NCBI RefSeq assembly: GCF_036046055.1
Contig: NZ_CP107939.1
Span: 868,001 to 932,000 of the forward strand
Length of the DNA stretch: 64,000 nucleotides
Reading direction: 5' to 3'
Source: Nocardia sp. NBC_00403
Lineage (GTDB): Bacteria; Actinomycetota; Actinomycetes; Mycobacteriales; Mycobacteriaceae
Made by a program: the position numbers and the translations under genes. Every line of letters begins with the position of its first letter. Positions within the stretch are counted from its first letter, which is position 1. Shown here piece by piece: positions 1-7,496 of this stretch. The notes below the pieces were generated by a model. It searched no databases. It had not been told where the DNA came from and saw only the letters and a list, made by a program, of their open reading frames with translations.

Positions 1-163
1 GCACGCCGGCGATGGCGGCGTCGAGTTCGTGGTGGCCGGACACGGTGACCAGGGGGTCGGTGTAGGTGGCGGTTTCGGTGAAGACGCGGGCTATCGCGGC
101 GGTGCGGGCGGTGGGGTCGGTGGTGTTCCAGGCTTCGAGGTACTGGGTGACGATGGTGTTCAT
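1..163 (-). CDS. NTF2/SnoaL-like protein, partial
   Basis: The first 54 residues of a small protein whose C-terminus lies outside the window. The visible part begins MNTIVTQYLEAW and contains FTETATYTDP, which fits the N-terminal helix and first strand of SnoaL/NTF2-fold proteins (an aromatic-rich helix, then an 'Asp-Pro' turn lining the pocket). The ATG at 163 is preceded by a good Shine-Dalgarno (CGGAGG, about 7 nt away). Such proteins are small-ligand isomerases, hydrolases or simple binding proteins; the substrate cannot be deduced. The family call is inferred from a fragment. Confidence 0.65.
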   Translation of the reverse strand, partial: MNTIVTQYLEAWNTTDPTARTAAIARVFTETATYTDPLVTVSGHHELDAAIAGV

Positions 164-298
164 GATGGCCTCCGAAAGGGCTTGTGGTCTGCGGTTTCTC
201 GGTGTCCGTGCTGGACGAGAACTACGTTATGACCTGGCCGTGGGGTGGCGAATCAGTCGTCTATAAGTACTTTCGGCAGCGGGGCTACCTACATCGGG

Positions 299-796
299 TC
301 ACAGCCTCCGCACCATCTCGAATTCCAGGCGCGGATCGCCTTCCGCGATCGGACCGTGCACGCCGGTTCGGACGAACCCGTGTCGCAGGTAGAGCCGTTC
401 GGCCGCGGTGTTGCCGTCCGACACCTCTAGCCAGACCGCCCGATATCCCGCCTCGGCGGCCCACGCGATGACCGCGCGCACGAGCAGACCCGAAACCCCG
501 GTGCCGCGCGCTTCAGGAGCAACCCACATCGAAATCAGATGGGCGCCATCGCGTTCCACGTCGTCGAGACCGCCGACCGTGCCGATGTCCACACCGTCCG
601 CACTCGCGAGGAACTGCGCGCGCTGCGCCAGCGAGCTGCGCCAATCCTGTTCCGTCCGAGCCTGCGCCCACACCAGCGTCGACCCGAACGCCGACGGCGC
701 GTCGGCCAATGCCCGCAACCGGATGTCTCGAAACCCCGCCCAATCTTCGGCCGTCAGACGCCGGATCCCCACTTCCCCCAATGCGATCCCCTCCAT
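299..796 (-). CDS. GNAT family N-acetyltransferase
   Basis: A single-domain GNAT acetyltransferase of about 165 residues, the usual length. The acetyl-CoA pyrophosphate loop is visible as EARGTGVSGLLVRAV (about residues 92-106). It is followed by the typical C-terminal motif B pattern, in which AERLYLRHGFVRTG is the conserved 'A..LY...GF' helix-strand. The N-terminal VGIRRLTAEDW is the usual first strand. The acceptor (protein, amino acid, antibiotic or other amine) is unknown. The start is uncertain: ATG at 796 has a weak ribosome site, whereas a TTG at 781 lies just after GGAGGGG at good spacing and would remove five residues. It stands alone, with no operon partner. Confidence 0.85.
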   Translation of the reverse strand: MEGIALGEVGIRRLTAEDWAGFRDIRLRALADAPSAFGSTLVWAQARTEQDWRSSLAQRAQFLASADGVDIGTVGGLDDVERDGAHLISMWVAPEARGTGVSGLLVRAVIAWAAEAGYRAVWLEVSDGNTAAERLYLRHGFVRTGVHGPIAEGDPRLEFEMVRRL

Positions 797-895
797 CGAG
801 TGGCATCAGGCCACAACAACCGTGCCGAGTGCCCTGTTGTACCACTCGAAAAGTAACCCATCGCCGCACCCGAAGGCACGGCGATTCAACGGGTT

Positions 896-1192
896 TCAGT
901 GTTCGTCGTAATGACCGTCGTGGGCGGCGTGACGGTGACCGTCGTGCAGGTAGTCGACATGGTCGCCGTGCTGGACCGCGTCGTGGCCGCAGCCTTCGCC
1001 GTGCACGTGATCGTGGGCGGCGCACTCCGTGTGGCCTGCGGGCTCGCATTCGTCCCAGTGGCCCTCGTGCCGGCGGTGCAGGTGGCCGTCGTGGGCATAG
1101 TCCACGTGGTCACCGTGCGCGACCTCGGCGTGGCCACATCCCGGGCCGTGCACGTGCTCGTGTTCGGTGTGCTGCCGGTGTGCGGTGGTCAT
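896..1192 (-). CDS. histidine-rich metal-binding protein with internal duplication
   Basis: A 98-residue protein with 26 histidines and 4 cysteines plus many Asp/Glu, so almost certainly a metal (zinc, nickel or copper) buffer or carrier. It is built from two copies of one module: each half contains HVHG-x-GCGH, then HGDHVDY, then HDGH. No signal peptide or membrane segment is visible, so it is probably cytoplasmic. The ATG at 1192 follows GGAAGGAAG at good spacing. It lies 110 bp downstream of the amino-acid ABC ATPase gene on the same strand, but that gap contains a small inverted repeat, so co-transcription is not assured. No clear Zur or Fur box was seen. Similar short His-rich proteins are common in actinobacteria; their role is not established. 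Confidence 0.8.
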   Translation of the reverse strand: MTTAHRQHTEHEHVHGPGCGHAEVAHGDHVDYAHDGHLHRRHEGHWDECEPAGHTECAAHDHVHGEGCGHDAVQHGDHVDYLHDGHRHAAHDGHYDEH

Positions 1193-1302
1193 CAGACTTC
1201 CTTCCCGATAGCTGGACAGGTGGAGTCGATTGTGCCGAACACATTAGCAGGTGCGCATCTATACAGTTTGCTCAGGGTGTGCCACAGGTCACACCGACCG
1301 GA

Positions 1303-2028
1303 TCACAGCACCTGGGAGAGGAAACGCTGCAGGCGTGGGGTCTGAGGGTCGTCGAACAGCGACTGCGGGGTGCCGATCTCGACGACCTGACCGGCGTCCA
1401 TGAACACCACGCTATCGGAAACACTACGAGCGAAACCCATTTCGTGAGTCACCACGATCATCGACATACCGCCCGAGGCCAGGTCGGACATAACCGCGAG
1501 GATGCCCTTGACCAGCTCGGGGTCCAACGCCGAGGTCGCCTCGTCGAAGAACATGATCTCCGGCTTCATGGCGAGCGCGCGGGCGATAGCCACCCGCTGC
1601 TGCTGGCCACCGGAGAGGTTCGACGGACGTGAATCGGCCTTTTCGGCCAGCCCGACAACCTGCAGCTGTTCGATAGCCAGCGCCCGCGCCTCGTCCTTGG
1701 ACAGCCCGCGCAGCTTGCGCGGGCCGAGGGCGACATTGTCGGCGACCGTCTTGTGCGGGAAGAGGTTGAAGTGCTGGAACACCATGCCGATGCGCTGGCG
1801 CAGCCGGTCGGGGTCCTCGGTCAGCACCGACTTCCCGTCCAGCAGCACGTCGCCCTGATCCGGCTCGTGCAGCCGGTTGAGCACCCGCAACAAGGTCGAC
1901 TTGCCGGAGCCGGACGGGCCGATGACGGTGGTGGTCTTGCCCGCGTCGACATGCACGTTGATACCGCGCAGCACATGGTTGCGCCCGAGCGTCAGATGCA
2001 GGCCGGTACCGGTGAGGGAGGCACTCAT
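1303..2028 (-). CDS. polar amino-acid ABC transporter ATP-binding protein
   Basis: A 241-residue GlnQ/PAAT-type ATPase energising the fused binding-protein/permease encoded just upstream (5-bp gap, same operon). Walker A is GPSGSGKST (residues 37-45), the signature is LSGGQQQR, Walker B is IMFFDEATSALD, and the switch histidine is in VVTHEMGFA. These residues are complete, so it should be active. It works at the inner face of the membrane as a homodimer with two permease subunits. The family transports glutamate, glutamine, arginine, cystine and similar substrates; the exact one cannot be read from the ATPase. Confidence 0.93.
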   Translation of the reverse strand: MSASLTGTGLHLTLGRNHVLRGINVHVDAGKTTTVIGPSGSGKSTLLRVLNRLHEPDQGDVLLDGKSVLTEDPDRLRQRIGMVFQHFNLFPHKTVADNVALGPRKLRGLSKDEARALAIEQLQVVGLAEKADSRPSNLSGGQQQRVAIARALAMKPEIMFFDEATSALDPELVKGILAVMSDLASGGMSMIVVTHEMGFARSVSDSVVFMDAGQVVEIGTPQSLFDDPQTPRLQRFLSQVL

Positions 2029-2033
2029 TTGAT

Positions 2034-3827
2034 TTATCCGCGCCCTTCCGTGATTGTGGCCGCCTCGACCTGGTCGATGGGTTGGTCGGGCCTGCCGGTG
2101 CGCATGCGGCGGTCGATGTAGTTGACCAGGTGGGTGAGCGGGACGGTCAGCAGCAGATAGACCAGGCCCGCCGCGACCAGCGGGGAGAGGTTTCCGGTCT
2201 GCGCATTGAGGTCGCGGCCGACGGCGAACAGTTCGCGCTGGGTGGCGAGCAGGCCGAGGAAGTAGATCAGCGAGGAATCCTTGATGAGCGCGATGAACTG
2301 GTTCATCAACGCGGGCAGCACGCGCCGGACACCCTGCGGGATCACCACCAGGGTCATCGCCTGGCGGTAGCCGAAACCGATGGCGCGTGCCGCCTCCAAC
2401 TGACCGGGCTCCACCGACTGGATGCCGGAGCGGAAGATCTCACCGATATAGGCCGAGGCCAGCAGGGCCAGCGCGATCGCGCCGAGCCAGTAGGGATTGT
2501 TGCCGGTGACACCGCGCACCACCGGGCCGATGCCGAGGCCGATGATCAGGATGATCACCACGGCGGGCAGACCGCGGAAGATATCGGTGTAGACGCGAGC
2601 CGGCCAGCGCAGCCATCGGGTCCTGGAGATCCCGGCGACCGCGAGCAGCATGCCGAGCACGGTGCCGAGGACACCCGAAACCAGCGCGAGGATCAGCGTG
2701 TTCGGCAGGCCGGTCTTGAACAGGTCGGGAAAAGCCTTGCGATACAACGACCAGTCGAAGAACGTGTCCTGCAACTGCCGCATCGTCGACTTGGGTGCGC
2801 TCTGCACGGTGTCGGTCGGCTTCTTCTCCGCAGCGATGGCAGCGAAGTCCGGAAGCTGCGGCGCGGGTGCGGCTTTCGAGCCCGGCTTCCAGCCCGGCGG
2901 CAACTGCCTCGGCACCCAATCGGTGTAGAGCTCGGAGTAGGTGCCGTCAGCGATCACTGCGTCGAGGCCGCTGTTGAGCGCGTCGATGAGCGGCTGGTTG
3001 TCTTTGGCGACCGCGTAGCCGACGAAATTGTCCAGGCTGAAGGTGTTCTGGATGATCGACGTTCCGTCACCCGGCTGCACCTGCCCCTCGGCCTGCGCCG
3101 ACGGCGCGACCCAGGCATCGACCTGGCCGGACTTCAAGTTCGCGTAAGCAGTAGCGTAATCGGGAAACTTCACCGGATCCAGGTGCAGCTGGTTGACCAC
3201 GTAATCGTCCTGCACGGTGCCCTGGACGACGGCGATCCTGGTGCCGCGCCCCAGGTCCGAGAAGCCTTTGATGGCGCTGCCGTTGGCCACGACGAGGGAG
3301 AAGTAGCCGAAGTCGTAGCCGTTGGTGAAGCCGACGCGTTCGCGGCGCTCCGCGGTGGTGGTGATGTTCGACGAGCCGACATCGAAGCGGCCGCCGGAGA
3401 CCTGCGACAGCAGCGGTGCGAACTCGGTGCCCGAGAACTCGACCTGCAGACCGAGTTTCGCACCGATCGCACGCAGCAGCTCATTGTCGAAGCCGGTGAA
3501 AGTGCCCGTCGAGTTCAGGCAGATGCTCGGCGGCGCGTCCGACAGTGTGCCGACGCTGAGTTTGCCCGGTGTGATCAGCCGCAGCTTGCCGGTGTCGATG
3601 GACCCGACCGGTGCGGTAGTCGCCGTGGTGTACCGATCTACCCCGGCGGACGCCGCCGACCCGAGTTTCGTCGGCGCCGCGGACGCGGCACTGATCCCGG
3701 GTGGCGAGCATTGATTGCGGTCGGATGACGAATCGTCGCCGGAACCGCACGCCGTGGCCGCGAGGCCAACGGCGAGCAGCATCACGGCGATCAATGCACG
3801 AGACCGCACAGCGGGCAGACCAGCCAT
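2034..3827 (-). CDS. fused amino-acid-binding protein and ABC permease
   Basis: A 597-residue fusion. Residues 1-27 form a lipoprotein-like signal ending in AATAC. About residues 75-310 are an SBP_bac_3 amino-acid-binding domain, with GKLSVGT at its start and the GFDNELLRAIGAKLGL pattern. After a Pro/Ala-rich linker, residues 370-575 are a His/Glu-type permease with about five membrane helices and the EAARAIGFG coupling loop that docks the ATPase. In most bacteria these are separate polypeptides; the fusion fixes one tethered binding domain per permease subunit, so two per dimer. The partner ATPase follows after 5 bp. Fusions of this kind are known in Firmicutes and some actinobacteria. The substrate is probably a polar amino acid. 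Confidence 0.9.
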   Translation of the reverse strand: MAGLPAVRSRALIAVMLLAVGLAATACGSGDDSSSDRNQCSPPGISAASAAPTKLGSAASAGVDRYTTATTAPVGSIDTGKLRLITPGKLSVGTLSDAPPSICLNSTGTFTGFDNELLRAIGAKLGLQVEFSGTEFAPLLSQVSGGRFDVGSSNITTTAERRERVGFTNGYDFGYFSLVVANGSAIKGFSDLGRGTRIAVVQGTVQDDYVVNQLHLDPVKFPDYATAYANLKSGQVDAWVAPSAQAEGQVQPGDGTSIIQNTFSLDNFVGYAVAKDNQPLIDALNSGLDAVIADGTYSELYTDWVPRQLPPGWKPGSKAAPAPQLPDFAAIAAEKKPTDTVQSAPKSTMRQLQDTFFDWSLYRKAFPDLFKTGLPNTLILALVSGVLGTVLGMLLAVAGISRTRWLRWPARVYTDIFRGLPAVVIILIIGLGIGPVVRGVTGNNPYWLGAIALALLASAYIGEIFRSGIQSVEPGQLEAARAIGFGYRQAMTLVVIPQGVRRVLPALMNQFIALIKDSSLIYFLGLLATQRELFAVGRDLNAQTGNLSPLVAAGLVYLLLTVPLTHLVNYIDRRMRTGRPDQPIDQVEAATITEGRG

Positions 3828-3926
3828 GATCCAGAACCCTAGACCGGAACTATCGCAATCCCACAGTTACACCGATGGCTCCGCGACGTCCGCATCCGGC
3901 AGTTTCGGCGGTATGTCCGGCGCTGC

Positions 3927-3955
3927 CGAGTTCGGATCACGTTGATCCGAACTCG
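3927..3955 (-). terminator. hairpin terminator after the LLM oxidoreductase
   Basis: A perfect 13-bp inverted repeat (CGAGTTCGGATCA / TGATCCGAACTCG) with a 3-nt loop. It starts 33 bp past the stop of the minus-strand oxidoreductase and precedes the ABC operon start. There is no U-tract, as is usual for actinobacterial terminators. Confidence 0.75.
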
Positions 3956-3988
3956 CCGTCGCCATGGAGCCGCATGCCGGGCAATCGG

Positions 3989-4783
3989 TCAGGCGAGGCC
4001 GCTGACCGGCTCCGGATTGATCTCGTCGCGCCAGCGGATCGCCCGCTCGACCTCACCCAGGTCGTAGTTCGGGCCGCTGACACCGATAGTGAACAACGTC
4101 ACGCCCGCGGCGAGCAGCGCGGGGGCGTTCTCCGCCCCCGGCCAGTGCACCGAACGCTCGATGTGTCCTTCGTCGGTGCCGACCGTCGCGCAATGCTCGG
4201 CGAGCACCTTGTTCTTGTGCGCGAGAACCTCGAGGTCGGCAAAGGTGTGCCAGATGTCGGCGTACTGGGCGACCAGCCGCAGCGTCTTCTTCTCGCCACC
4301 GCCGCCGATGAGGATCGGAATGTCGCGGGTCGGCTGCGGATTGAGCTTCCTCAGACGGGCATCGATGCGGGCCATGTTCTCCTTCAGGAGATCGAGCCTG
4401 GTTCCCGCGGTGCCGAATTCGTAGCCGTATTCGTCGTAATCCTTCTGGAACCAGCCCGCGCCGATCCCCAGGATCAGTCGACCGTCGCTGATGTGGTCCA
4501 CGGTGCGCGCCATATCGGCGAGCAGGTCGGGGTTGCGGTAGCCGCCGCCTGTGACCAGCGCACCGAGCTCGACGCGCTCGGTCTGCTCGGCGATCGCACC
4601 GAGCATCGTCCAGCACTCGAAGTGCGCGCCGTTCGGATCACCGGTCAGCGGGTAGAAGTGATCCCAGTTGAACACGATGTCGACACCCGCGTCTTCCGAC
4701 CGCAAGACGGCGTCGCGGATGAGTCCGTAATTCGGTGCGTGCTGTGGTTGTAGCTGAACTCCGATACGAACCGGTCGGGTCAT
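3989..4783 (-). CDS. LLM-class F420-dependent oxidoreductase
   Basis: A luciferase-like TIM-barrel protein of about 264 residues. The N-terminal strand RPVRIGVQLQPQHA and the segments DIVFNWDHFYPL, LVTGGGYRNPDLLADMARTVDHISDGRLILGIGAGW and ILIGGGGEKKTL are the usual cofactor-pocket signatures of the F420-dependent branch. Nocardia and mycobacteria carry dozens of these, acting on hydride transfer to diverse substrates, so the substrate is open. The ATG at 4783 is chosen because GGAG lies 7 nt upstream; the ATG two codons earlier (4789) sits directly on the Shine-Dalgarno. It is monocistronic, with a terminator directly downstream. Confidence 0.88.
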   Translation of the reverse strand: MTRPVRIGVQLQPQHAPNYGLIRDAVLRSEDAGVDIVFNWDHFYPLTGDPNGAHFECWTMLGAIAEQTERVELGALVTGGGYRNPDLLADMARTVDHISDGRLILGIGAGWFQKDYDEYGYEFGTAGTRLDLLKENMARIDARLRKLNPQPTRDIPILIGGGGEKKTLRLVAQYADIWHTFADLEVLAHKNKVLAEHCATVGTDEGHIERSVHWPGAENAPALLAAGVTLFTIGVSGPNYDLGEVERAIRWRDEINPEPVSGLA

Positions 4784-4900
4784 ATCCATGCTCCTCGTCG
4801 CTCGGTCTAACTCCCCGATCGAGGCTACCGGCGATGGCCCGATCCGGTCGGCTTCCTTCCCCATGAGCGATCCAGCCCGAAGGCGGTCGATGCCATCCGC

Positions 4901-4926
4901 CCCGTTTCCGAAATCTCGGAAACGGG
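4901..4926. repeat. perfect 11-bp hairpin
   Basis: CCCGTTTCCGA and TCGGAAACGGG separated by the 4-nt loop AATC. It lies far from any gene end, about 118 bp upstream of the oxidoreductase start and 200 bp upstream of the methyltransferase start, so an ordinary terminator for a known gene is unlikely. It could end an antisense or small RNA, or be a structured leader or operator. Confidence 0.6.
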
Positions 4927-4973
4927 TACAGGCCAGCTATGCGTCGGCTAACTTTGATGTGGGGCGACGCGAG

Positions 4974-5008
4974 GTGCCGCCGAGCAGATTCCATCTGCGC
5001 GGCGGCAC
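4974..5008. repeat. 16-bp hairpin with one mismatch
   Basis: The left arm GTGCCGCCGAGCAGAT (4974-4989) pairs with ATCTGCGCGGCGGCAC (4993-5008) over 15 of 16 positions around a 3-nt loop TCC. The only mispair is internal. It lies about 120 bp upstream of the methyltransferase start and would be in its leader if transcription begins upstream. Confidence 0.6.
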
Positions 5009-5129
5009 TGTCCAGCGCGGGAAACGACTTTCAGCACGGCGATGAGTCTGCCGGACGATTCCGCAGCTGCCCGTTCGAGTAATTCGGGTTGCTGGTGATT
5101 AACCTGCCGTCAGCGGGTATCCACGTCCT

Positions 5130-5786
5130 GTGAGGCTGATACGAATGCCAGGCGTGTATCGACCGCAGGCCGATACGACCTTGCTCATGCAGGCAATGCT
5201 CACTGCCACGATTCCACTCGACAAACGAGTCCTCGACATGTGTACCGGCACGGGCGCTCTGGCCATTCGAGCAGCGATGGCGGGCGCTCGCAGCGTGACA
5301 GCCGTGGACATCTCTTGGTCCGCGATCGCTTCGGCGTGGCTCAATAGTCGAGCACGAGGTATCCGACTCGAATTGCTGCACGGGGAGCTTGCGCACATTC
5401 CGCACCGCAGGTTATTCGACTTGGTGCTTGTCAATCCGCCATACGTGCCTTCTCCGAAAGAAATACCCGCCCGCGGACGAGCGCGCGCATGGGAAGGCGG
5501 AGCCGGCGGCCGAGCTGTGCTGGATGTTCTATGTCGGATGATGCCGCACATGCTCGATAGCCACGGCATCGGGCTGATGGTCCATTCGGCGCTTTGCGAG
5601 CCAGAGGCCACGTTGTCTCAGCTCCGCGATGGTGGGCTCAAAGCTGCAGTGGTGGCGCGCGAAATAGCGGCTTTCGGGCCCGTAATGCGTGAACGTGTGG
5701 ACTGGCTGGAATCAGTTGGGCTCATCGAGCCAGGACAACGACATGAAGAGTTGGTGGTGATCCGTGCCGACCGAACACAAGAATGA
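5130..5786 (+). CDS. HemK2/MTQ2-type protein methyltransferase
   Basis: A 218-residue class I SAM methyltransferase. Motif I is DMCTGTGAL (36-44), the acidic end of strand 2 is AVDIS, and the catalytic NPPY (102-105) marks the N6-adenine / N5-glutamine family. The length and the N-terminus MRLIRMPGVYRPQADT fit the short HemK2/MTQ2 branch, which lacks the N-terminal helical domain of the release-factor enzyme PrmC. Known MTQ2 enzymes modify glutamine or lysine in proteins; the substrate here is unknown. GTG at 5130 is kept because family members begin M-R-L-x-x-x-P-G-V; ATG 5145 has a better Shine-Dalgarno. It overlaps the CDGSH gene by 23 bp, so the two are translationally coupled. Confidence 0.85.
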   Translation: MRLIRMPGVYRPQADTTLLMQAMLTATIPLDKRVLDMCTGTGALAIRAAMAGARSVTAVDISWSAIASAWLNSRARGIRLELLHGELAHIPHRRLFDLVLVNPPYVPSPKEIPARGRARAWEGGAGGRAVLDVLCRMMPHMLDSHGIGLMVHSALCEPEATLSQLRDGGLKAAVVAREIAAFGPVMRERVDWLESVGLIEPGQRHEELVVIRADRTQE

Positions 5787-5979
5787 GCGCCGCAGAGTGA
5801 CCCTCACTCGAGACGGGCCCGCTTTGATCGAAGGTCCCGTGGAGTTGGTTATGGATGACGGCACCACCGTCACGTCGGACCGGTTCCTGGTCGCCATCTG
5901 CATGTGCCGCCGATCAGGCAACTATCCATTCTGCGATACAAGTCATCGCAAGCATCGAACCAAACCAGTCGCAGACTGA
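5764..5979 (+). CDS. CDGSH-type iron-sulfur protein
   Basis: A 71-residue protein with one CDGSH domain near the C-terminus. The 2Fe-2S motif reads CMCRRSGNYPFCDTSH: three cysteines and one histidine in the exact family spacing C-x-C-x2-S-x3-P-x-C-D-x-S-H. The 3Cys-1His ligation makes these clusters redox-active and easily transferred, so the protein may supply electrons or iron-sulfur to a partner. The GTG start at 5764 lies within the methyltransferase gene. The nearest possible partner is the diiron-type enzyme encoded convergently just downstream. Confidence 0.9.
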   Translation: MPTEHKNERRRVTLTRDGPALIEGPVELVMDDGTTVTSDRFLVAICMCRRSGNYPFCDTSHRKHRTKPVAD

Positions 5980-6075
5980 AAATTTCCTGCTGCCTTGCTA
6001 TCTCATGGCGCTGGTTTCACCCTGACGATTCGTATCACGCGCACCAGAAATGGCGCTCACCAGGGCAATCATCTA

Positions 6076-7086
6076 TTAGTCCCTGGACATCCGACCACCT
6101 GAGTCGAGCTCGCGCAAGGAACTGTGTCCGGACTGCCAGCTTCCGAGCACCTGCTCTGCGAATCGATCCTCCAGCAGATTCGTTGCCTGGATGCCGAAGA
6201 CGACCGACGCCGTCAGCTCAGGTTCCTGAGTGAGTAAATTCTCGATGACGTCGCGGCGCATGACCTGTTCGTGTACAGCGTCGGCCTCGACATGTTCGGT
6301 GTAAAAGAGCACACAAGCAGGATCCGCATCCAACCGCTCCAGTGCATCCACCATCCGCCTCGCTCCAGGTGGCGAGGCGATCTCTACTGAGGCGAAATGA
6401 CCGACCAATGCTCCCCGCAGGTCACGATGCAGCCCGAAGAGCGACATCATATTCACCACCGCAAGCATTGGAGCGGGAACGACGTTCAGATAATAGAGAT
6501 AGCCGGATGCCAGCCCCGCGCCCGCTAAAAGATCCGCAAACAGCCGGGCATGTATTCGATCGCCGCGCCCGCCGCCGAACTCGTCGAATTCAACGGCAAC
6601 CAGGGATGCCTTGGCCTGTCCGCGCAACCGCGGAATCACCCAAGCGTATGGATCGGCCTCCTTGTGGTGATAGATCGAGCGATGCACGAAATATTCACAA
6701 ACCTGCCACCATTCGCCGTGATCGCGGAGGTGCTGACTGACTCCAGTCGAGTCGATGGGCTCGAGAAGCAAGGCATCGAGCTCCTCTTTCAGCTCTTGGC
6801 CGCCCGCGACATCCCGCCGGAGAGCTGCCAAAAATCGGTGCTCCAGTTCCGCGCGGAACCCGAGCAGGCCGGGATCCCATTCCCAGCCCGGATCAACCGA
6901 CTCGAAGCCCTGATAGTGCAACTCGTAACACATATTTAGCGCCAGCTGCAGATCTTCGCCGTAAGGATCGACGTCATCAGGGTTGACGGCGATAGCGGCG
7001 CCGGTTCGGCCGCCCAGCAGGTCCACGACTGCGCGCGAGAGCGGGCCGCGCGGCCGCGGCAGGGTGGGGAATTCGATGCCGATCAT
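6076..7086 (-). CDS. iron-containing redox enzyme, haem-oxygenase-like diiron family
   Basis: A 336-residue helical protein that fits the haem-oxygenase-like diiron oxidase/oxygenase (HDO) superfamily. Candidate metal ligands are E131 and H135 (EYFVH), an Glu from EFDEF (166-169) with H179, and H265-x3-D269-x2-H272 in YTEHVEADAVH, the characteristic third-helix pattern. It is longer than small HDOs such as UndA (about 260). HDO enzymes oxidise amino or fatty acids, or in CADD modify their own residues. The gene converges on the methyltransferase/CDGSH pair with a 96-bp gap. The three protein types together suggest one pathway, but the opposite strand means co-expression is not shown. Confidence 0.8.
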   Translation of the reverse strand: MIGIEFPTLPRPRGPLSRAVVDLLGGRTGAAIAVNPDDVDPYGEDLQLALNMCYELHYQGFESVDPGWEWDPGLLGFRAELEHRFLAALRRDVAGGQELKEELDALLLEPIDSTGVSQHLRDHGEWWQVCEYFVHRSIYHHKEADPYAWVIPRLRGQAKASLVAVEFDEFGGGRGDRIHARLFADLLAGAGLASGYLYYLNVVPAPMLAVVNMMSLFGLHRDLRGALVGHFASVEIASPPGARRMVDALERLDADPACVLFYTEHVEADAVHEQVMRRDVIENLLTQEPELTASVVFGIQATNLLEDRFAEQVLGSWQSGHSSLRELDSGGRMSRD

Positions 7087-7420
7087 GCTCGACGCTTACC
7101 CAAAACACCCCTGGTTACGCCGGGACCACGTCAGTGCGGTTGAGGCGATAGCCGCCGACTGCGGTCGCCTCGGCCTCGGCCCTTTGGTAAACCACCCCGA
7201 CGGGCCTCCTGCAGCAATCTGTGCAGATCCTCGCCGGAACCCTGGCCGAACGCGTGGTGTCCGGACTGTCGGACACCGGTGTCGAAGACCGCTGACCGGC
7301 TGAACGAGGAGACATGAAGCCCTTCTTGCGGACCGCCTACGACCTCCTGACCACACGGCTGTCGCGAATTCGCCACGCCGCACGAGTTCCGCGGCCCGGA
7401 TCGAGAAGCAGGACACGCGA
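7087..7420. other. gap with a possible gene remnant
   Basis: No intact gene is convincing. At about 7209-7308 on the plus strand a short frame reads LLQQSVQILAGTLAERVV..., has normal high-GC third positions, and ends in a stop at 7306-7308. Upstream of it the frame is closed by a stop, so it could be the 3' remnant of a lost gene. A following frame from 7314 with an AGGAG-type ribosome site runs straight through the terminator and into the antisense of the exporter gene, so I do not call it. Confidence 0.4.
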
Positions 7421-7456
7421 AGTCGCCTCGGTGACACGGGGTTCACCGAGGCGACT
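7421..7456 (-). terminator. terminator of the DrrAB-like operon
   Basis: A perfect 14-bp inverted repeat AGTCGCCTCGGTGA / TCACCGAGGCGACT with an 8-nt loop, 40 bp beyond the stop of the minus-strand permease gene. Confidence 0.85.
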
Positions 7457-7496
7457 GGAGCGGGGGCACAGACGAGCTGGCGTGAGTTGGGCGCGG

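Larger units (their letters stand above)
4784..5129. other. divergent intergenic region with two strong hairpins
   Basis: 346 bp between the divergently transcribed oxidoreductase and methyltransferase genes, without a convincing ORF. It holds two long near-perfect inverted repeats (4901-4926 and 4974-5008), listed separately. The remainder shows no recognised riboswitch or operator. Confidence 0.6.

Noticed and set aside
1276..1295. GGTGTG...CACACC as a terminator of the amino-acid importer operon
   Set aside because: Only six base pairs with a mixed loop; too weak to call.
2082..3728. 548-codon plus-strand frame
   Set aside because: Antisense to the fused importer gene. In this high-GC genome opposite frames of real genes stay open; its product is Arg/Gln/Asp-rich without any motif, while the minus strand shows clear SBP and permease domains.
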